From Nanobdellota archaeon (GTDB taxonomy: Archaea > Nanobdellota > Nanobdellia > Woesearchaeales > GW2011-AR15), in NCBI GenBank assembly GCA_018815145.1, contig JAHIYL010000105.1, forward strand, positions 1-7,083: a stretch of 7,083 nucleotides of DNA. The letters are read 5' to 3'. The position numbers and the translations under genes were made by a program. Below the pieces are notes generated by a model. The model was given only the letters and a program-made list of their open reading frames with translations, was not told the origin of the DNA and did no database searches. The stretch's first letter is position 1. Each line of letters opens with the position of its first letter. This document shows positions 1 to 6,522 of the stretch, one piece after another.

Positions 1-6
1 AAAAAA

Positions 7-20
7 CAAAATTTATTAAA
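7..20 (+). promoter_or_regulatory. Putative TATA promoter of the three-gene operon
   Basis: The AT-rich run contains TTTATTAA at 12-19 behind an A-rich BRE-like stretch. Its centre is about 27 bases upstream of the ATG at 43, which is the usual archaeal TATA-to-start-site distance and would give a leaderless or nearly leaderless transcript. A second TATA-like string at 25-34 is too close to the ATG to serve this start. The window begins here, so an upstream operon partner cannot be excluded. Confidence 0.4.
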
Positions 21-42
21 TTAATTATATATAAACACTAGG

Positions 43-1059
43 ATGAAGCAAAAAAGAGGTTTGATTGAGATACAATTTAATTGGATATTTGTTCTGGTTG
101 TGGGAGCTATTATGGTTCTTCTTTTTTTTGTGGTTGGCAGCAGAATCAAAAATAATTTCAAAGCAACCATGGAGCTTGATGCAACAAGCTATTTAGAAGA
201 AATATTTGTAAATCTTCAATTAAATGAAAATTCAGAGCACACCATTGATTTGCCCAGCATGCAGCTGGAATTTTCAAATGAGATTGATAATTGCAATTAT
301 TTTGGCGCTGCAAATTCTGATCTTGAAGGAAAATCTATTGAATATATTCCTGTCTTCAGCCCGGATCTGATGGAGGACAGAATCTTGAGTTATTCACAAA
401 GATGGGATTTTCCATTTACAGCATCATATTTTTTATATATTACAAGTCCGGAAATGGCATATGTTATAGATGAAGCTTCGTTTGGATTTGATATCAATTC
501 CATCTTGCCTGAACATTTAAACACGCACGATGTTGGGTCATTTGATCCTCAAATCAGCAATTATTTCAAAATCAGGTTTGTTTATGCTGATTCAAATCCC
601 GAGTCTATTGTATTACATCCATCTGTAGCAAAAATGCATGATAACAAGGTCACTGCTTTAAATATTGTCTCTGATACAAATACTGTTGAATATTTTAGGA
701 AGAATCAGGACAAATTTGAGTATACAGGTTTTTCTCATTTTTTTGATGAGACAACTCTTTTGGCAGCCATATACTCTGAAAGTGATTCTCTTTATGAATG
801 CAATCTTAATAAGGCAATCAAGAGGTTAAATCAAATATCAAACATACTAATTATAAGATATGGCCTCATAAAGGATAAGCTTCCGGGTATATGTTCTGGT
901 TCTCCAAATTATGAAATATCATATGGTCTTTTGATTGAATTGGCAAATTTGACTGAATCACCTGTTTCAGACTCCTTGCCGGTGATTGAGAGGATTAAGA
1001 CTGAACTTGTCTATGCAAGTAATGAGATAATTAAAGAAGGATGTCCGACTATCTATTAA
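43..1059 (+). CDS. Prepilin-like membrane-anchored surface protein, unknown function
   Basis: I do not recognise a named family. The 338-residue protein starts with a six-residue basic n-region (MKQKRG), followed by a hydrophobic helix at about residues 12-32. This resembles an archaeal class III (prepilin-like) signal anchor, with a possible cut after Gly6, although the Glu sits at +3 where canonical pilins have it at +5. The remaining 300 residues are hydrophilic, with alternating predicted strands and helices and no second membrane segment, so they probably face outside. Cysteines at 84, 253, 284 and 334 could form two disulfides. The last residues, EGCPTIY, put a Cys near the C-terminus, as in gene three of this operon. 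It is the first gene of a tight operon: its TAA is one base before the next ATG. The start at 43 is chosen because it directly precedes the basic n-region and lies at leaderless distance from a TATA box. The helix and ORF are clear; the pilin link is inference. Confidence 0.85.
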   Translation: MKQKRGLIEIQFNWIFVLVVGAIMVLLFFVVGSRIKNNFKATMELDATSYLEEIFVNLQLNENSEHTIDLPSMQLEFSNEIDNCNYFGAANSDLEGKSIEYIPVFSPDLMEDRILSYSQRWDFPFTASYFLYITSPEMAYVIDEASFGFDINSILPEHLNTHDVGSFDPQISNYFKIRFVYADSNPESIVLHPSVAKMHDNKVTALNIVSDTNTVEYFRKNQDKFEYTGFSHFFDETTLLAAIYSESDSLYECNLNKAIKRLNQISNILIIRYGLIKDKLPGICSGSPNYEISYGLLIELANLTESPVSDSLPVIERIKTELVYASNEIIKEGCPTIY

Positions 1060-1060
1060 A

Positions 1061-1558
1061 ATGAAAAAAAAATCACAGCTGAAGATTATGGAATCCAGCA
1101 TAATTATACTCATTGTATTTTTTGTTCTGGCAATTGCATCAATATTCTTCTTTGGATTGCATGTAAATTCAGTCAAAAACAAAATGATTGAGTTTGAAAA
1201 TATTGAGGTCATCAGAAAAACCCAGGTCCTGAATTTTTTTCCTGAGATACAATGCACAAAAACCAATGATATGGAAGGGAACTGCTATGATTTTTACAAG
1301 ATAATTGCCTTTAAGGAACAAATTGAGAAAAATCCAATGTATTACAAACCATTGTTAGGGCACTTATCAATATCATTCAGAAGATATGAGCCAAGTCCTG
1401 AGATTTCCGGTTGGATACTGCCGGATATTGAACTCTATGACAATCCAAAACCTTCATACAAAAAACTTCGAAAAGTGCGATATCCGGTTTCAATCAGGGA
1501 TGTTACAGAGGAAAACAAGGATTACTTTGGCGTTATGATCCTAGGGGTTTACGAATGA
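1061..1558 (+). CDS. Prepilin-like membrane-anchored protein, unknown function
   Basis: The protein has 165 residues. It opens with a lysine-rich n-region (MKKKSQ) and has one hydrophobic helix at about 12-33, leaving a 130-residue domain that probably faces outside. KKS-Q resembles a class III prepilin cleavage site (cut before Gln6), but the match is partial. Only two cysteines occur, at 65 and 75, spaced to form one small disulfide loop. The C-terminal half is basic and strand-rich. The ATG follows the upstream stop by one base and has no good Shine-Dalgarno sequence at normal spacing, so translation is probably coupled to the preceding gene. Its TGA overlaps the next ATG in an ATGA. Operon position and matching topology suggest that the three products act together at the cell surface. 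No enzymatic motif is visible. The family is unknown to me. Confidence 0.85.
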   Translation: MKKKSQLKIMESSIIILIVFFVLAIASIFFFGLHVNSVKNKMIEFENIEVIRKTQVLNFFPEIQCTKTNDMEGNCYDFYKIIAFKEQIEKNPMYYKPLLGHLSISFRRYEPSPEISGWILPDIELYDNPKPSYKKLRKVRYPVSIRDVTEENKDYFGVMILGVYE

Positions 1559-2043
1559 TGAAAAAAGCACAGACAGAAATATTTGGTGTATTGATCCTTT
1601 TGATTATCCTAATTTTCGGAGTACTGACTTTTTTTCAATTGAACAAAAAAGGCACTGATCTATCATATAATGACAAGTATGCTGATCCTGTGCTGGCGCA
1701 AAGCTATCTGAATGTAATCATGAAAACAAAAACAGAAATTGGATTAAGAGTGCAGGATATAATTATTGAGTGTTTTGAAGATAGTGTTTATGTATGCAAG
1801 ACAGATGCTGCCACAGACTGCTGTGATTATGCAAAAAAATCACTAACCCTTTCATTAGATGATACACTGAAGGAATGGGAAAAAAAATATACACTAACAG
1901 TCAGAAAAGAAGACGAATCAAGTCCAAAATTCAAGATTGCAAACAATAATGGCTGCAATGCATTTTCCTCCCAAGAGCAGCCAGGAGTATATATGTTACC
2001 CTATGAGCAGAATATTGAAGTCATATTAAGGATATGCGGATGA
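1555..2043 (+). CDS. Prepilin-like membrane-anchored Cys-rich protein, unknown function
   Basis: The protein has 162 residues and its ATG overlaps the upstream stop (ATGA), so it is translationally coupled. A second in-frame ATG follows immediately (1558) and may be the true start. The n-region MMKKAQ and a hydrophobic helix at about 9-28 fit a class III signal anchor with a cut between Ala5 and Gln6 and a nearby Glu8. Six cysteines lie at 73, 81, 89, 90, 134 and 161, an even number suited to disulfides. The shape is a helix with a Met-Lys-Thr-Lys-Thr stretch near 56-60, a Cys-rich patch at 73-90, a helical DTLKEWEKKY segment near 103-112, and a final strand ending in ICG. From memory this order recalls an uncharacterised pilin-like family found in DPANN archaea, but I cannot confirm that without a profile search. 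It is the last gene before the convergent giant gene, whose stop is 17 bases away. Confidence 0.85.
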   Translation: MMKKAQTEIFGVLILLIILIFGVLTFFQLNKKGTDLSYNDKYADPVLAQSYLNVIMKTKTEIGLRVQDIIIECFEDSVYVCKTDAATDCCDYAKKSLTLSLDDTLKEWEKKYTLTVRKEDESSPKFKIANNNGCNAFSSQEQPGVYMLPYEQNIEVILRICG

Positions 2044-2060
2044 TGTATCCAATAGTGTAT

Positions 2061-5000
2061 TTAACATGGTTCAATCCCAAGACAGCATGATGCTGAGGTA
2101 CCTGGAGAACAGGTAATTTCAGGTTCCTGATCTAAATTTTCCTGAAATATCTGGAATACATCATAGATATCGACAAGATCACCTGCTGGGCTCTGTATTA
2201 CCCTGCTTATTATGCCAGCAGAGTCTTCAATCTCAATAATGTCAAATATAGTATTTGAGCCTATCTTAACTCCATCATCACCAAAAGCTGTAACAAAAGC
2301 TTCATCCCCATACTTAAAATAATCTCCAAGGAGATCATCGATAAAACTGCTTCCAAATGCATCCACTGCAATTTCAGCGAGGGTTCCGAGTGCTTGATTT
2401 GTATATTCAGCCTGTGCAACCTCACAGTCGGTAGAATATTGATTGCCCTGGACACACTCCTCCTCATACACATAACCAGATGCCCAAAGATCACTGCATG
2501 AAGGGAACAAATAACCTAAAGTTGAGTCATATGCAAGGCATGCAGTCTGTAAAAAACGGTTCAAAGAAGCAGATTCGAACTGATTTGGCATGCTAGTGGG
2601 ATCCCACCCTATCTGAGCATATGCGTTCAGACACTGAGGGCTACTGCTATCGAACATCCTGCACCAGCCAGCGTAAGTAAGAGTGAAATGGTTAGTCCAG
2701 AAATTTTCTGCAAAATTATCCTTGAATTCACCAAAGCATTCGTCCTGGGCATTGAGAGGATTTAAATCAACTGTGTTTCTTACAATACAATCTGCCCAAC
2801 TCAGAAGAAGCGCCTGGGTAATTTCCGAAAGCCGAAGGAAATTCTCGTTAAGGCATGTTTCGCTCCTGTCACCTGCAATCAAGCAGGGCAGCCAGTCCTG
2901 GGATATGCCATTCTCAACGATATCAATGCAGAAATCTGGGTTATTTGTATCTCCCATGCAGCCTGCATAAATATATGAAGTGAGTCGACCATCTTCTAAC
3001 CATTCTAAATATGCAGTGCAATATGAATCAGCCACACAATTCCCCTGAGCCTCACAGCCTGCTGCATAGCAGTCAACATAACTTGTAGGGAGATTACCCA
3101 TGTTCTCAAAAAGATATTCACAGATAATGCTCTCACCTGTAACATCAATACAGGTCTCCAAATCCGGCCAGCCTACACTGAATCCACACATTTCATCAAA
3201 GGGCCCCCCCCCAAAAAAATTCATGCAGCCATCAAAATCATCAAATTCTCCGGCAGTGTACGCACATGATACTGAGCTTTGAGGGCCCAACTCTATGCAT
3301 TCTTCCATTAACGAGCATTCATAAGTAGGCATTTCTCCTGACATGCACATACTTAGGAAATTAGACATGTGCTCTCCATCACAATTGTTAAAGCCACTGT
3401 ACTCACAAATGCAGCTGCCGAAATCATCAAGGCTGCTTGGACCGGTCCCCAGCCCGGAAAGGCATGATTGTATCTCAGGGGAATATCCAAAATTATGGTT
3501 CAGAACACCATTTGCAAAGTAATTGAAATTTCCTGCGACCTTGAGATTGTACACCTTAGTTTTTTCAATATCATACTCCTGCATTTCTTTAATTTTTACA
3601 GGTTTAAGCTTCCCATTTTTAAGTAAATAAAGTATATCATTTACATTGAATTCTGAGATCGGTTTATAGTCGGTTCCGTCATAAAATGGATGCTCTGGTG
3701 TCGCATTAAGTACAGTGTCGTCCCTAAGCATAATGGTCATCATCTTATCTGCATATCTTTCATAATTCTTTAGTACAACATTTGGCACTAAATCACCTGA
3801 AGTAATATTATATGACATTACAACATCGCCAACAATGATATCTTCAATATTTTTGTCACCCTCCAATGTAAGGATTCTTGTTCCACGCTCAAAACATGTC
3901 CTGATACTGAATGAGCCTGAAGCAGTCCCACCATCCAGTGTGAAATGAGTGTCATACAATTCATTCCTAATATCGTGTGTAGTCTCATCACATCCCAGTT
4001 TGGTTAGCGTTATTGTTAGAGTACCTCCCTGATTCTCGGTCTTAATATCACAGTAGCAGGAATCCCTGCTCCCGGAGACGACTTCACAGCCGGCATTGAT
4101 CTTCAGGTCCTTATTTATTGATTCGATTATATTATCCTTGACAGTTACCTCAGTGTCCGGGACATCGATGCATGCATCTCCATAGAATGAGAATGGAAAG
4201 ACCATTTTTGGACTGCTGAACCTTGCACCGACTGTCGGGTTGGTCTCATAAACATAGAGTATTCCAGTTGTCTCCGGCATCATTGTAGTCATAGATTCCC
4301 AGCATCCTCCAGCATTTTCATCAGTTGCGATTCCATATAGTGTTTTTGGACCATCCCTCCATTGCGGCTCCGGTTCCCAGTGCCCTCCATCTTCCTTACC
4401 AAATTCATCATAATCTATTACCCATTCGTTCAGGTCATCACAATTAGCAACACCAACTCCCTCACAATTATTTCCTTGGCAACAACATATTAATCCGTTT
4501 GGAGTAAAGTGTCTGCTCTCATATGGAAGTGCCAGCTCAGTTGCTCCCTCCCTCAACAGGCTGCCGCCATAGCTGCCTGTATCTTCTTCAATAGAGACCC
4601 CTCCTTTTTTTTCAAGGATGAACTTATCTCCTTCAATCTTGCATTCTACAATTTCAGTCTTGTATGGTGTCAGCTCAATATGGCACTCTCCTCCCCAGAC
4701 TCCGCTTTCCCAGTCAAGGTTATAGATACCAGGATTCATATATAAGTCTTCAGCAGGTGTATATTTATGGATTAGTGCAGATCCTCCTTTGAGAAAAGGG
4801 GCATAATGATTCATCATTGCTTTGGCACATCCCATTGTGTCCCAGCCAGCTTCATCTGTCTCTCCAAGAGTTACCTGTGCTGCACCAGGTTCTGTTACCA
4901 TTCCTGTTATTGATGGTACGGACTGACCTTGGGCAAGAAAGGGGGGTACAATACCGGTTAATCCCGCATGAATACTTGCATGAGTTATCTGAGTCGAAAG

Positions 5001-5840
5001 AATATAGTCGTCTCCTTCAATCCTGCTATCTGTCTCATACATCAGCCAGATATTTGTCTCTTCCCACAGCCAGCCGATCCTCCCGCTCATTGCACTTGCT
5101 TCATTTGGGACCTCATTTTTCTTGAATCTGAATTCAATTGCAGCAGGTTTTGAGAATTTCATAGCATCAGGAACAAGATCGTATATCTTTTCTCCGATGA
5201 CATTATTATTCTCAAGTCCATTGTAATTCCTGTCAAGGATCTTGAATCCAATCCTCTCAACCGGTTCTCCATCATGGCTTCGTATCTCTGTTCCCTCTTC
5301 AAGTTTTAAATATACTCTTCGATCAGGGCTAATCAAAGTCTCATCTTTTTCAGTGATACCTCCCGGAATATCAAGCCAAGAATTCCTTGGATATACCTGG
5401 ATTGTGTTTTCAAACTCAATTTTGGCTTCATCCCTAGTAATTGAAGTGGGATATTTTACGTGAAGCAAGGCAGTTTCTTCTCTTAATTCAAGAGCAGCAT
5501 TCGGGCTGCCTTGAACAACCTGATACCCTTGGGATTCCAGCCTGCTGACAAGAGGAGCAGTGCAAGCGACAATACTTCCCCTGGCTATTCGCTCAAAATC
5601 AATCCTTGTATCATCTGAAAAACCCACTTCATCACTGGCTGTTTTGTATGCATGATCCACACAATTATCCATATAATCATCAAACATGACCTTGGTGTTG
5701 AAATTGGAAATTGATGTCATCATCTCATCAAGGACTATCATTTTATTGCTGCGTAATTGTGTGGATGAGTACAATGAGATAATAAATACAATAATTATTC
5801 CAATAATAGTGTAAGTTGTTATATTGGCTTTTTTCCCCAT
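2061..5840 (-). CDS. Giant anchored Cys-rich surface protein with internal Hint/BIL-like domain
   Basis: The protein has 1259 residues when started at the ATG at 5840. A TTG at 5852 would add four residues. The ATG is preferred because it gives the short n-region MGKKAN, like its neighbours. Layout: anchor helix about 7-25; an N-terminal region to about 150 with Cys60 and Cys93, resembling by memory other DPANN pilin-like anchored proteins; a Gly/Pro linker near 290-325; an unrecognised domain 330-648 with a CCC triplet at 452-454 and Cys459/467; a Hint domain 649-783; and a C-terminal part 784-1259 with 32 cysteines, acidic, ending in Cys1259. No second membrane helix is visible, so nearly all of it should be outside the cell. 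Self-processing would give 648-, 135- and 476-residue pieces, or a 1124-residue spliced product. The host gene is richer in GC than the neighbouring operon by spot counts. Polymorphic-toxin architecture was considered, but no toxin motif or immunity gene was seen. Confidence 0.93.
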   Translation of the reverse strand: MGKKANITTYTIIGIIIVFIISLYSSTQLRSNKMIVLDEMMTSISNFNTKVMFDDYMDNCVDHAYKTASDEVGFSDDTRIDFERIARGSIVACTAPLVSRLESQGYQVVQGSPNAALELREETALLHVKYPTSITRDEAKIEFENTIQVYPRNSWLDIPGGITEKDETLISPDRRVYLKLEEGTEIRSHDGEPVERIGFKILDRNYNGLENNNVIGEKIYDLVPDAMKFSKPAAIEFRFKKNEVPNEASAMSGRIGWLWEETNIWLMYETDSRIEGDDYILSTQITHASIHAGLTGIVPPFLAQGQSVPSITGMVTEPGAAQVTLGETDEAGWDTMGCAKAMMNHYAPFLKGGSALIHKYTPAEDLYMNPGIYNLDWESGVWGGECHIELTPYKTEIVECKIEGDKFILEKKGGVSIEEDTGSYGGSLLREGATELALPYESRHFTPNGLICCCQGNNCEGVGVANCDDLNEWVIDYDEFGKEDGGHWEPEPQWRDGPKTLYGIATDENAGGCWESMTTMMPETTGILYVYETNPTVGARFSSPKMVFPFSFYGDACIDVPDTEVTVKDNIIESINKDLKINAGCEVVSGSRDSCYCDIKTENQGGTLTITLTKLGCDETTHDIRNELYDTHFTLDGGTASGSFSIRTCFERGTRILTLEGDKNIEDIIVGDVVMSYNITSGDLVPNVVLKNYERYADKMMTIMLRDDTVLNATPEHPFYDGTDYKPISEFNVNDILYLLKNGKLKPVKIKEMQEYDIEKTKVYNLKVAGNFNYFANGVLNHNFGYSPEIQSCLSGLGTGPSSLDDFGSCICEYSGFNNCDGEHMSNFLSMCMSGEMPTYECSLMEECIELGPQSSVSCAYTAGEFDDFDGCMNFFGGGPFDEMCGFSVGWPDLETCIDVTGESIICEYLFENMGNLPTSYVDCYAAGCEAQGNCVADSYCTAYLEWLEDGRLTSYIYAGCMGDTNNPDFCIDIVENGISQDWLPCLIAGDRSETCLNENFLRLSEITQALLLSWADCIVRNTVDLNPLNAQDECFGEFKDNFAENFWTNHFTLTYAGWCRMFDSSSPQCLNAYAQIGWDPTSMPNQFESASLNRFLQTACLAYDSTLGYLFPSCSDLWASGYVYEEECVQGNQYSTDCEVAQAEYTNQALGTLAEIAVDAFGSSFIDDLLGDYFKYGDEAFVTAFGDDGVKIGSNTIFDIIEIEDSAGIISRVIQSPAGDLVDIYDVFQIFQENLDQEPEITCSPGTSASCCLGIEPC
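3201..3219 (-). repeat. Homopolymer tract T7-G9-C3 inside the giant gene
   Basis: Read on the coding strand, seven T, nine G and three C follow in a row. They encode Phe-Phe-Gly-Gly-Gly-Pro at residues 875-880, with the G9 exactly filling three Gly codons. On the + strand the G9 lies at 3204-3212 as C9 and the T7 at 3213-3219 as A7. A gain or loss of one base would shift the frame and remove the last roughly 380 residues. Confidence 0.85.
3492..3896 (-). other. Hint (intein-like, BIL A-type-like) self-processing domain
   Basis: This is residues 649-783 of the giant protein. Block A begins at Cys649 with CFERGTRILT, the typical start of a Hint domain. Block B is NATPEHPF, with Thr714 and His717 forming TxxH. 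Block F runs through VYNL (763-766) and GNFNYFANGVL to His782-Asn783. At 135 residues it is a mini-Hint with no homing endonuclease. Cys649 should form the N-terminal thioester and Asn783 should cyclise to break the C-terminal bond. Two block F positions deviate: the usual Asp of VYDL is Asn765, and the usual His before the Tyr-Phe pair is Phe772. The residue after Asn783 is Phe784, so the canonical splice nucleophile is missing. In A-type BIL domains this state is known to give N- and C-terminal cleavage and some splicing. The domain assignment is firm; activity is inference. Confidence 0.9.
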
Positions 5841-5884
5841 TTGCTTTGACAATATAATTCTGAAAATAATAATTGCAGATTAGA

Positions 5885-5900
5885 TATATAAAATTTTTTA
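5885..5900 (-). promoter_or_regulatory. TATA promoter of the giant gene
   Basis: On the minus strand TAAAAAATTTTATATA combines an A-rich BRE-like part with a TATA box at 5885-5893. The expected start site is near 5862, giving a leader of about 20 bases to the ATG at 5840 or about 10 to the TTG at 5852. No Shine-Dalgarno sequence is visible ahead of either start codon. Confidence 0.55.
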
Positions 5901-5934
5901 TTATAGTCGATTAGTATTTTCATTAAAGATTCTT

Positions 5935-5950
5935 GGAAAAATTTATATAA
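5935..5950 (+). promoter_or_regulatory. BRE/TATA promoter of the lipoprotein gene
   Basis: GGAAAAATTTATATAA is a textbook archaeal BRE plus TATA box. Its TATA centre at about 5946 predicts transcription starting around 5970-5972, at the ATG at 5971, so the mRNA is probably leaderless. It is divergent from the giant gene's promoter about 45 bases away. Confidence 0.65.
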
Positions 5951-5970
5951 TTCGTTTTTTTATATATTGA

Positions 5971-6465
5971 ATGGGTTTTTGTAAAATGAAATATAAAATA
6001 TATGTGATGATATTTGTTGTATTGCTTTCAAGTTGTGCCTCACCTATGAGACCAGATCTTCCCCCTGAAGTCAATGACAAATGTCAACAGCTCTTTGACC
6101 AATTGACCACAATTGGTGATGGGATTCTCCCGGAGATTCCTGACCCGGATGTTCCTCCCCCGAAGAATCCTGACGAGGATATTCCAGGTTATTATCATAT
6201 TAGTGGAAGTGATGGAGAAACATATATAATGAAAATTGACTTATTAATGAATCATAAGGGTTTTTTTGACATTTGTAGAGCAAAGAATAGTGCAGATAAA
6301 TGCACAGATAAATGTGTTATGGATGTACACAAATGTGAGTATAATTTTGGAGGAGAGTTCTCAAAAAGTATAAGTTACGCAAATGGATACTGGATATGCT
6401 ATATTAGAGGACCAGCGTCTACCACTGCATCACAACCGCAAGATTCGAATATAGTTATAACATGA
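5971..6465 (+). CDS. Predicted small lipoprotein, unknown function
   Basis: The protein has 164 residues. A short basic n-region and hydrophobic stretch (residues 7-20) end in LSSC, a good lipobox, so Cys22 is the likely lipidated residue after a Sec signal. A Pro/Asp-rich linker (about 53-72, with DPDVPPPKNPDED) separates a short mature N-terminus from a C-terminal domain holding Cys102, 111, 115, 122 and 143. The CxxxxxxxxCxxxC spacing may be a disulfide knot or a metal site. Two starts are possible: ATG 5971, which fits a leaderless transcript from the TATA at 5941-5950, and ATG 5986, which gives the more compact MKYK signal peptide. I kept 5971, but the mature protein is the same either way. 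It stands alone between the divergent giant gene and the convergent DUF3467 gene. I do not recognise a family. It probably sits on the outer face of the membrane. Confidence 0.8.
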   Translation: MGFCKMKYKIYVMIFVVLLSSCASPMRPDLPPEVNDKCQQLFDQLTTIGDGILPEIPDPDVPPPKNPDEDIPGYYHISGSDGETYIMKIDLLMNHKGFFDICRAKNSADKCTDKCVMDVHKCEYNFGGEFSKSISYANGYWICYIRGPASTTASQPQDSNIVIT

Positions 6466-6466
6466 C

Positions 6467-6487
6467 CTAAAAAACAATATATTTTAG
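6467..6487 (+). terminator. Weak hairpin and U-rich end between convergent genes
   Basis: CTAAAA at 6467-6472 pairs with TTTTAG at 6482-6487 around a nine-base loop, followed by CCTTTTGTT just after the lipoprotein stop. The stem is AT-rich and weak. Archaeal termination relies mainly on T-runs, so the short T4 downstream is only suggestive. Confidence 0.2.
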
Positions 6488-6522
6488 CCTTTTGTTAAGG
6501 AACCTGCATAAGGCAAATATTT

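Noticed and set aside
967..1266. 99-codon open frame on the - strand across the junction of operon genes one and two
   Set aside because: It lies opposite two well-supported operon genes and has no promoter or ribosome binding site of its own.
2044..2060. Bidirectional terminator between the convergent stops
   Set aside because: The 17-base gap has no T-run and no inverted repeat that I can see.
3201..3219. Frameshift or assembly error at the C9/A7 homopolymer
   Set aside because: The frame is continuous on both sides and the cysteine-rich pattern continues unchanged, so the length shown is coherent.
2061..3491. Polymorphic toxin released by the Hint domain
   Set aside because: The C-terminal part is long, Cys-rich and lacks visible nuclease or deaminase motifs, and there is no small immunity-like gene directly downstream, where the convergent operon begins 17 bases away.
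3492..3896. Canonical splicing intein with homing endonuclease
   Set aside because: The domain has only 135 residues, no LAGLIDADG-like motif, and Phe instead of Cys/Ser/Thr after the terminal Asn.
2683..5463. Several + strand open frames of 60-102 codons inside the giant gene
   Set aside because: All are shadows of the continuous 1259-residue minus-strand frame. Their translations are low-complexity and lack upstream signals.
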